A stretch of DNA of 61,245 bases from Paenibacillus mesophilus. Lineage in GTDB: Bacteria; Bacillota; Bacilli; Paenibacillales; NBRC-103111. The translations under genes and the position numbers were made by a program. Where the stretch lies: contig NZ_VCRA01000038.1 of assembly GCF_005938385.1 (NCBI RefSeq), forward strand, positions 1 through 61,245. Reading direction: 5' to 3'. The notes under the pieces were generated by a model, which saw only the letters and a program-made list of their open reading frames with translations, had not been told where the DNA came from and searched no databases. Shown piece by piece: positions 51,636 to 58,358 of this stretch. How positions within the stretch are numbered: position 1 is the first letter of the stretch; every line of letters starts with the position of its first letter.

Positions 51636-52511
51636 TTACCGCGAATCGAGCGCGCTGCGCAATCCATCGCCGATAAAGTTGAAGCACATGATCGTCAGGA
51701 AGATCATGAAGCCCGGGATGATCGGATACCACGGCGCTTTCAGCATGATCGTCAAGCTTTGGGCGCTCTGCAGCAGATTGCCCCAAGTTGCGTGAGGGGG
51801 TTGAATCCCGAGACCGAGGAAGCTGAGGCTCGATTCGGTCAAAATCATCGATCCCATCTGAAGCGTCGCGGATACGATAACCGGGGCGATCGCGTTCGGC
51901 AATATGTGCACGAAGATGATGCGGAAGTCGGACATTCCCATCGTACGGGCCGCATCCACGAACTCGCGGTTTTTGAGCGACATGATTTGCCCCCGCAGCA
52001 GCCTCGCCTTGCCCATCCAGCCGAACAAGACGAAGACGACGATAATATTGAACAGGCTCGGCTTCAATATCGTCACGACCGTTATAAGCAGGAACAGCTG
52101 AGGGAAAGCTAGCATCACGTCGACGAACCTCATCAGGATGCTGTCCAGCTTCCCGCCGTAATAACCCGCAAGCGCACCGACGGTCACACCGATTACGACG
52201 TTGAACACGACGGAGAAAATCCCGACGGACAGCGATACCCGCGAGCCGTAAAGTACACGGCTGAATAGATCGCGGCCCAGATCGTCGGTCCCGAACCAGT
52301 GATCCGCGCTCGGCGGCTTCAGCCGGTTCAGCAAGTCTTGCTCGGCCGGATCATGCGTCGCAATTAGCGGAGCGAACAGCGCCAGCAAGATCAGCGTCGC
52401 CATGATGAACAAGCTGATTACGGCCAGTTTGTTTTGTTTGAACCGGGCCCACGCGCGATTGCGGGGCAAAACCGGTTTGACTGCTGCGGTTGTAGTAACG
52501 GCGGCATCCAT
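51636..52511 (-). CDS. Oligopeptide ABC transporter permease, OppC-like
   Basis: 291 residues. An N-terminal helix, then the OppC-type extracellular segment (APLIATHDPAEQDLLNRL, HWFGTDDLGRDLFSRVLYG), then five more helices with the EAA-loop equivalent RTMGMSDFRIIFVHILPNA. It imports di- or oligopeptides with OppB, OppA and the two ATPases. ATG after AAGGTGTAAG. Last gene of the operon. Confidence 0.93.
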   Translation of the reverse strand: MDAAVTTTAAVKPVLPRNRAWARFKQNKLAVISLFIMATLILLALFAPLIATHDPAEQDLLNRLKPPSADHWFGTDDLGRDLFSRVLYGSRVSLSVGIFSVVFNVVIGVTVGALAGYYGGKLDSILMRFVDVMLAFPQLFLLITVVTILKPSLFNIIVVFVLFGWMGKARLLRGQIMSLKNREFVDAARTMGMSDFRIIFVHILPNAIAPVIVSATLQMGSMILTESSLSFLGLGIQPPHATWGNLLQSAQSLTIMLKAPWYPIIPGFMIFLTIMCFNFIGDGLRSALDSR

Positions 52512-52515
52512 CGGC

Positions 52516-53487
52516 TTACACCTTCGCCCCTTTCTGGTCGATACTTACCCGAGGGTCCAGTGCGGCATACAACACATCGGCGATGATGCTGCCGAGTACG
52601 GTCAAAAATGCACCGACGGTTGTTATCGCGAAAATGATCGGGTAATCCCGCTGGAAGGCGGCCTCGATGAAGAGGCGGCCGATTCCCGGGATACTGAATA
52701 TCGTTTCGATAATGAGAGCCCCGCCGAAGAAAGAGGGCAGCATCAGTCCGAACAAAGTGACGATCGGCATAAGCGCGTTGCGGAGACCATGGACCGTAAT
52801 GACCCGCCCGTCCAGCAAGCCTTTCGCTTTGGCCGTCCGCATGTAGTCCTGGTGTATGACTTCCAGCATGCTGGAGCGGATATACCGGGTCCAGATCGCG
52901 ATTTCCGCCGCAGCCATCGTACATACCGGCAAAATCAGATGCATGATCCGATCCCCGATGCTAAACGGCATGTTGATCGTCTGCAAGCCGCCCGAAGGCA
53001 GCCAACCCAGCTTGACGGCGAACAGCATCATCAGCACGAGCCCGAGCCAGAAGCCGGGAATGGAAATGCCGATGTTGGAAATCGCCGTGACGAACTGGTC
53101 CAACCGGGAATTCGCTCTTAACGCGCAGGCGATGCCGAGCGGAATCGCGATCATCATCGCAAGCACGAAGCTCGATACGGTCAACAACAGCGTCGTCGGA
53201 AGGCGATCCAGGATCAAATCGGACACGGGATCGCTTTTCAGAAAGGAAGTCCCGAAGTCTCCGCGCATCATGCCGGTGAGCCAATCCCAATACTGAACGT
53301 AGAGGGGCTTGTCGAGCCCGAAGGCTTTAATCATATTCTCTTTGTCAACGGCTTTGATGGTCGGATCTTCAAGGAACGCGGAGAGCGGACTCCCCGGCGC
53401 CATATGAATGATCGCAAAAGAGATGATCGTAATGCCGAGCAGTATAGGTATGGCGTTAAGCAATCGCCTCAGCGCGTAAAGAGCCAC
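52516..53487 (-). CDS. Oligopeptide ABC transporter permease, OppB-like
   Basis: 323 residues, six helices. Starts with YALRRLLNAIPILLGITIIS as usual for OppB/DppB. The EAA loop is LLDGRVITVHGLRNALMPI. GTG start, with AAAGAAGTGA upstream. Partner of the next permease gene 4 bp downstream and of the binding protein 24 bp upstream. Confidence 0.93.
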   Translation of the reverse strand: MALYALRRLLNAIPILLGITIISFAIIHMAPGSPLSAFLEDPTIKAVDKENMIKAFGLDKPLYVQYWDWLTGMMRGDFGTSFLKSDPVSDLILDRLPTTLLLTVSSFVLAMMIAIPLGIACALRANSRLDQFVTAISNIGISIPGFWLGLVLMMLFAVKLGWLPSGGLQTINMPFSIGDRIMHLILPVCTMAAAEIAIWTRYIRSSMLEVIHQDYMRTAKAKGLLDGRVITVHGLRNALMPIVTLFGLMLPSFFGGALIIETIFSIPGIGRLFIEAAFQRDYPIIFAITTVGAFLTVLGSIIADVLYAALDPRVSIDQKGAKV

Positions 53488-53511
53488 CGGAAGTCACTTC
53501 TTTCGTTCTTA

Positions 53512-55173
53512 TTATTTGGTGAAATACCACTTCTCAATTTCCTTCAAGCTGTCCCGGTTGACGTTGAAGCCTTCGAGATTGCTCGGATACGCCATCGTCG
53601 TCGTCGGCGAGTACAGGAACGTGTACGGCTGGTCTTCGGCGATCAGGGCGTCGACTTTGTTAAGCAGCTCTTTGCGCTTCGCTTTGTCGAACGTTCTCAA
53701 GTCTTCGTCGATCAGCTTGTCGACTTCGGCGTTTTTGTACGAGACGGTGTTCAAGCCTTTCTCGATTTCGGACGAATGCCAGATGCCTTTCGGATTCGGG
53801 TCTCCCGAGATCGACCAACCGTAATAGATCGCTTGAAAGTTTTTACCTTGGAAATTTTTAGTAAAAGCGGAACCTTCCACCACTCGCGGCGTCACGTTTA
53901 CACCGATTTTTTTCAACTGCTGCTGAACGACGGTTACCCCTTTTTCCCGGACTTTGTTGCCTTGGTTCACTTGCATTTCGAATTCGAAGTTTTTGCCGTC
54001 TTTGTCCAATACGCCGTCTCCGTTCGTATCTTTCCAGCCGGCTTCCGCGAGCAGCTGCTTCGCCTTCTCCACGTTGAAGTCGAACTTCGGTACGTTGTCG
54101 GTATAGGTCCAGTAAGCCGGAGCCGTCTGGCTGTTCACGACTTGGCCTTGGCCTTCCACTACGCTCTCCACGATGCCTTTGCGGTCGATCGCCATCGTCA
54201 GCGCTTGGCGCACCTTTTTGTCCTGGAAGAGCGGATTGGTCAAGTTCCAGCCGATGAACAAATATTGGCTGAGGGCGATTCCTTTTTGCAGCTTGATTTT
54301 GTTGTTCGTTTTGGCGAATTGCTCGACCGCCGCCAAGTTGTCGGCAGGAACCGCGATGACGTTGATTTCGCCGGTTTGCAGCTGAGCCATCATGGCGTTC
54401 GCATCCGGGATGATTTTGGCCGTCACTTTCTCGATCGCCGGCTTGCCGCCGTAGTAAGCTTCATTGCGGACGAAGCTCAAATATTGGCCTTGCTTCCACT
54501 CCACCAGCTTGTAGGCGCCGGAACCGACCGGCTGCTTGAAGAAAGCCGATTTGTCCATTTCTTTCACCGGTACGTCCTTAAGCAGATGCTGCGGTAAAAT
54601 GTTGTAAATCATCATGTCGATGTATCCGGCATGCGGTTCCTTGAAGGTGATTTTGACGGTTGTGTCGTCCACCTTCTCGATCTTCTGCATTTTCTCGAAA
54701 GCCCCTTTGCGAGGGCCCGTATAGTCCGGGTTAATCGGAATGTTGTAAGTAAAGACGACATCGTCGGCCGTTACCGGTTTGCCGTCGCTGAACTTGGCGT
54801 CGTTACGGATTTTGATCGTCATCGACAGCTTATCGTCGGAAAATACCGGTTGACCGACAGCGAGATCCGGTACGATATCCTGCTTCTCGTTGAAACGGTA
54901 CAACGAGCTGAATACAAGATCGATCACTTCGCTCGACGTCGTAGTCGTCGCCCAGAAACGGATAAAGCCTTGCGGATCGGACAAGTATGCCGTCGTAATT
55001 TCGCCGCCGTCGACTTTCTCTTTCTTCGGTGCGGTCGTGTTCGTCGAAGTTCCCGACGAGGCGGATAGCTCGGAGCCGTTCTTCGTTCCGGCGGAGCATC
55101 CGGCCAGCACGACGGAAGCGCCCATCGTTGCGACTAAAGCTGCAGTCGCCCATTTGCGGTACGGTTTGAACAT
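53512..55173 (-). CDS. Peptide-binding lipoprotein, OppA-like (SBP family 5)
   Basis: 553 residues. Lipobox at VVLAGCSAG, then the family 5 fold: ITTAYLSDPQGFIRFWATTT, the AKFSDGKPVTADDVVFTY motif, GSGAYKLVEWKQGQYL and VRQALTMAIDRKGIV. It catches peptides outside and passes them to OppBC. ATG after AGAGGGG. It is highly expressed in most species; here it lies between the ATPase and permease genes. Confidence 0.95.
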   Translation of the reverse strand: MFKPYRKWATAALVATMGASVVLAGCSAGTKNGSELSASSGTSTNTTAPKKEKVDGGEITTAYLSDPQGFIRFWATTTTSSEVIDLVFSSLYRFNEKQDIVPDLAVGQPVFSDDKLSMTIKIRNDAKFSDGKPVTADDVVFTYNIPINPDYTGPRKGAFEKMQKIEKVDDTTVKITFKEPHAGYIDMMIYNILPQHLLKDVPVKEMDKSAFFKQPVGSGAYKLVEWKQGQYLSFVRNEAYYGGKPAIEKVTAKIIPDANAMMAQLQTGEINVIAVPADNLAAVEQFAKTNNKIKLQKGIALSQYLFIGWNLTNPLFQDKKVRQALTMAIDRKGIVESVVEGQGQVVNSQTAPAYWTYTDNVPKFDFNVEKAKQLLAEAGWKDTNGDGVLDKDGKNFEFEMQVNQGNKVREKGVTVVQQQLKKIGVNVTPRVVEGSAFTKNFQGKNFQAIYYGWSISGDPNPKGIWHSSEIEKGLNTVSYKNAEVDKLIDEDLRTFDKAKRKELLNKVDALIAEDQPYTFLYSPTTTMAYPSNLEGFNVNRDSLKEIEKWYFTK

Positions 55174-55268
55174 GATAATTCCCCTCTCTTAAGGCCGATA
55201 AATTGGTTTACGGCACGAAAAGCTTTCCTTCACCGCATGAAAGCGAAGGACAGCTCGACTCCCGCCGT

Positions 55269-56225
55269 TTATATGAAATGGCACGAGGCGAAATGCCCCG
55301 GCTGCACTTCCCTGAATTCAGGCCGCTCGCTGCGGCAACGGTCCGTGGCGTGCGGACATCGCGGATGAAACGGACAACCGGATGGCGGATTGGCCGCGTT
55401 CGGCACCTCGCCGCTCAGCACGATTCTTTCCCGTTTGAAATCCACATCGGGCTCCGGAACGGATGACAGCAGCGCTTGCGTGTATGGATGCTGGGGATTC
55501 GTAAATAGCTGATCCCGGCTGGCCGTCTCCACAACCCGGCCTAAGTACATGACCGCCACCCGGTTGGAAATATTCCGGACGATGCTCAAATTGTGGGAAA
55601 TGAACAAGTAAGACACTTTCGTTTTTTCCTGCAGACTGCCGAGCAGGTTGACGATTTGCGCCTGAATCGATACGTCCAAGGCGGATACCGCCTCGTCGGC
55701 CACGATCATTTTCGGCGCTAGCGATATCGCCCGGGCGATGGCGATGCGCTGCCGCTGTCCGCCGGAAAACTCGTGCGGATACAATCTCGCGGCTTGCGAG
55801 CTCAAGCCCACCGTTTCGAGCAGCGACTCGGCTTCCTTCGTCGCTTCCCGCCAGCTTCTGCCGCCTTGAATGACGAGCGGCTCCGCGATAGCGTTCCCGA
55901 CCGACATTCTCGGGTTCAGCGAAGCGTACGGGTCTTGGAACACGCACTGCATATCTTTGCGCAGCGGCCGAAGCTGCCGCTGGCTCATCTTGCCGATCGA
56001 TTTGCCGTTGAAACGGATCTCGCCGTCCGTCGGATCGAGCAGCCGGAGAATGAGCCGGCCTACCGTCGATTTCCCGCAGCCAGATTCGCCGACGATGCCG
56101 AGCGTCTCGCCCTCGTTCAACGTCAGTCTCACATCGTCCACCGCTTTGACCGAGCCGGACTTAAAGTTTCTCCCTATCGGGAAATATTTCTTCAACCCAT
56201 GCACTTCGAGAAGAGGAGCGTTCAA
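55269..56225 (-). CDS. Oligopeptide ABC transporter ATPase, OppF-like
   Basis: 318 residues. Walker A GESGCGKST, signature EFSGGQRQRIAIARAI, Walker B KMIVADEAVSALDV, and the C-terminal oligopeptide extension with clustered Cys/His (NPPSGCPFHPRCPHATDRC), which in related OppF-type ATPases binds a 4Fe-4S cluster. TTG start at 56225 after AGGGGGA. It is separated from the OppD gene by hairpin repeats. Confidence 0.93.
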   Translation of the reverse strand: MNAPLLEVHGLKKYFPIGRNFKSGSVKAVDDVRLTLNEGETLGIVGESGCGKSTVGRLILRLLDPTDGEIRFNGKSIGKMSQRQLRPLRKDMQCVFQDPYASLNPRMSVGNAIAEPLVIQGGRSWREATKEAESLLETVGLSSQAARLYPHEFSGGQRQRIAIARAISLAPKMIVADEAVSALDVSIQAQIVNLLGSLQEKTKVSYLFISHNLSIVRNISNRVAVMYLGRVVETASRDQLFTNPQHPYTQALLSSVPEPDVDFKRERIVLSGEVPNAANPPSGCPFHPRCPHATDRCRSERPEFREVQPGHFASCHFI

Positions 56226-56250
56226 GTTTCTAATCCCCCTAACTTTTAGT

Positions 56251-56410
56251 CCCCCAAAAGTGAAGCTAACCTTCGAGGCTGATTCCGGGTACTTTTGGGG
56301 GAGCCCCCATACTTGATCCCCAAAAAGTGAAGAGAAGCTTCGGAGCTTATTCCGGATACTTTTTGGGGAGCCCCAGACTTTAACGTCCTAAAGTGTAGCT
56401 AGCCTTCGAA
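56251..56410. repeat. 51-bp hairpin repeats between oppD and oppF
   Basis: Two 51-bp units (56251-56301 and 56318-56368) begin CCCCCAAAAGTGAAG / CCCCAAAAAGTGAAG and end ACTTTTGGGGG / ACTTTTTGGGG, so each closes as a long stem over a CTTCGAGGCT-like loop. A third, truncated unit (TAAAGTGTAGCTAGCCTTCG) runs to the oppD stop. It may stabilise or partly stop the mRNA, or be a spread intergenic repeat. Confidence 0.75.
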
Positions 56411-57373
56411 TCAGGCCTTGATGCAGCGGACGCTGTGACCCGGACCGATGACCCGGAGCTCGGGCAGACTTTGGCGGCATTCGGCTGTAGCTATCGGGCA
56501 GCGGTCCGCAAATCGGCAGCCGGCTATAAACGTTCCGGCAGGAGGAACCATACCTGGGATCGGTACTAATTTCTCAATCTTGCCCTGCATGCGCGGCGTC
56601 GATTGCAGCAGCCCTTTCGTATAAGGATGCAACGGCGATGTGAATAGCGAACGGACATCGGCTGTTTCCACGATTTGACCGGCATACATGACGATAACCC
56701 GGTTGGCCATCTCCGCGACGACCCCGAGATCGTGAGTAATAAACAGCACCGACATACCGGTTTCCTTCAGCAATTGGCGAATCAAATCCAGCACTTGAGC
56801 CTGAATGGTCACATCGAGAGCGGTTGTCGGCTCATCGGCGATCAGCAGATCCGGTTTGCAGGACATGGCCATGGCAAGCATGACCCTTTGCCTCATGCCT
56901 CCGGACAATTGATGGGGGAATTGTTTCCGGGTACGTGCAGGCTCGGGGAATCCGACTCGGCGAAGCCATTCGTCCACAATCGCGTTCGCTTCGGGCTTCT
57001 TGACATTCAAATGGCGGACGACCGCTTCGCTCATCTGCAGTCCGATCGTCAGCACCGGGTTCAGCGAGGTCATCGGCTCCTGAAAGATCATCGAGATTTG
57101 CCGTCCGCGAATTCGCGACATTTCCCCTTTGCTCAACTGGAGCAGGTTTCGGCCTCGGAACCGGATTTCGCCTCCGGAAATCGTTCCCGAACGCGGAAGC
57201 AGCTGCATAATCGATAGGGAGGTCATGCTTTTGCCGCAGCCCGATTCGCCTACCAGGGCGACCACTTCGTTGCTTCCGATCTCGAAATCTATCCCGTCCA
57301 CGACCGTTGTCTGTTTATTTTTATTGTGAAATGAAGTTTTAAGCGTTTTCACCTGTAAAATTGGTTCATTCAC
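56411..57373 (-). CDS. Oligopeptide ABC transporter ATPase, OppD-like
   Basis: 320 residues. Walker A GESGCGKSM, signature QLSGGMRQRVMLAMAM, Walker B DLLIADEPTTALDV, and the C-terminal Cys extension GCRFADRCPIATAEC (possible FeS). The GTG at 57373 is preferred because GGGGGTGA lies 5 bp upstream; another GTG three codons earlier touches that site. First gene of the opp operon. Confidence 0.93.
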   Translation of the reverse strand: MNEPILQVKTLKTSFHNKNKQTTVVDGIDFEIGSNEVVALVGESGCGKSMTSLSIMQLLPRSGTISGGEIRFRGRNLLQLSKGEMSRIRGRQISMIFQEPMTSLNPVLTIGLQMSEAVVRHLNVKKPEANAIVDEWLRRVGFPEPARTRKQFPHQLSGGMRQRVMLAMAMSCKPDLLIADEPTTALDVTIQAQVLDLIRQLLKETGMSVLFITHDLGVVAEMANRVIVMYAGQIVETADVRSLFTSPLHPYTKGLLQSTPRMQGKIEKLVPIPGMVPPAGTFIAGCRFADRCPIATAECRQSLPELRVIGPGHSVRCIKA

Positions 57374-57423
57374 ATCATTCACCCCCGCTCGCTCTTTACA
57401 TAAAGAAAATAAGCAATAAAATC

Positions 57424-57452
57424 ATTTTACTTATTTTCCCCTCGATTGTCAT
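57424..57452 (-). promoter_or_regulatory. Promoter of the opp operon
   Basis: Minus-strand ATGACA (57447-57452), 17 bp, TAAAAT (57424-57429), about 50 bp before the oppD start. The -35 is imperfect, fitting control by the upstream repeat array. Confidence 0.6.
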
Positions 57453-57488
57453 TAAATTTTTTTTCCCATTTTTAACCTCAATAAAGAA

Positions 57489-57616
57489 ACATTATTACAC
57501 AAAAGCGTTAAAGATAAACAGCTTTAAAGGATGCCCGCATTAACGAAAATGTGTATTAATGATATACCGCCTTAATGAACACAAGCTTTAAAGTGGCATA
57601 GCAAAAAGGTCGTCTC
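57489..57616. repeat. Six-copy 16-bp direct-repeat array upstream of opp
   Basis: TTAA stands at 57508, 57524, 57540, 57556, 57572 and 57588, exactly every 16 bp. The 16-mers from 57505 to 57600 share GCNTTAANG followed by seven variable bases; the first and third positions, and the TTAA, are the fixed part. Degenerate units seem to flank it at 57489 and 57601. It lies upstream of the opp promoter. No gene is supported in 57374-57780; the remainder is AT-rich spacer. Confidence 0.8.
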
Positions 57617-57710
57617 CCGGAATCGAGTAGAATAAAAGTCTTTTAAACTCCTTATTTTGCTGCAAGGAACAATTTTCAGTTTCAAAAGACTGTTATTTTT
57701 GTCCAGAATG

Positions 57711-57752
57711 CAAAAAAACCTTCATAACCACGTCTAAGTGGAAATGAAGGTT
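57711..57752 (-). terminator. Terminator of cvpA
   Basis: AACCTTCAT (57717-57725) with ATGAAGGTT (57744-57752), inner CCAC/GTGG stem, followed by seven T on the minus strand. Confidence 0.9.
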
Positions 57753-57780
57753 CAGTTGTTGACTAGCTTGATTTACCGTT

Positions 57781-58341
57781 CTATTGTCCGGGGCGTTCCT
57801 TGTTCCAAAGCTCGATCAGCCTGGCCGTCAGCTCCGGCGTATGCTCGATCGTGTAACCGGCCGATACGGAGCTACCTAACGTCTGTTGCAGCCGGTCGGA
57901 CGGTATGACGGTCATGACGTGCACGGCAATCGCAAATAAGATAATCGCCTCGGCCAAAGCCAACAGCGCGCCGCTCCACTTGTTCAACGTCTTCAATCCG
58001 GGAATCGAAGCGATCAGATGAAGGAGCCGACCCACAATGGACAAGCCGATTTTGACGATGAAGAAAATGGCGGCAAACGCCACCGCATTGTAGAAATAAA
58101 TGTTCCAATTCAAGTTTTCGGCGAGAAACGCGTATTTACCATAGGACTGAAATCGTTCCAATGGAAGAAGAACGGCAACGAGCGAGGATACGTCGTCATA
58201 AAACAAATACGCCGCCAACAAGGCGAGAAACAGTCCGGCGATGGAGACAAGCTGAGCGACAAAGCCGCGATGGTAGCCTAGAAAAAGCGCTGCGGCTACC
58301 ATCACGGCGGCGATGATATCTAACGTGTTTAATGAGTCCAT
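57781..58341 (-). CDS. CvpA-family membrane protein
   Basis: 186 residues with about five membrane helices. The N-terminal NTLDIIAAVMVAAALFLGYH, then GFVAQLVSIAGLFLALLAAY fit CvpA/YshB. Function unclear (envelope homeostasis; colicin V production in E. coli). ATG at 58341 with only a weak ribosome site, 17 bp after the stop of the giant coiled-coil gene, so it may depend on that gene's translation. Confidence 0.85.
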   Translation of the reverse strand: MDSLNTLDIIAAVMVAAALFLGYHRGFVAQLVSIAGLFLALLAAYLFYDDVSSLVAVLLPLERFQSYGKYAFLAENLNWNIYFYNAVAFAAIFFIVKIGLSIVGRLLHLIASIPGLKTLNKWSGALLALAEAIILFAIAVHVMTVIPSDRLQQTLGSSVSAGYTIEHTPELTARLIELWNKERPGQ

Positions 58342-58358
58342 ACGATGCCCGATTAGCC

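Noticed and set aside
57489..57616. 16-bp repeats as a CRISPR array or plasmid origin
   Set aside because: Units are contiguous with no spacer-size pattern, no cas or rep gene is near, and the site is upstream of a chromosomal transport operon.
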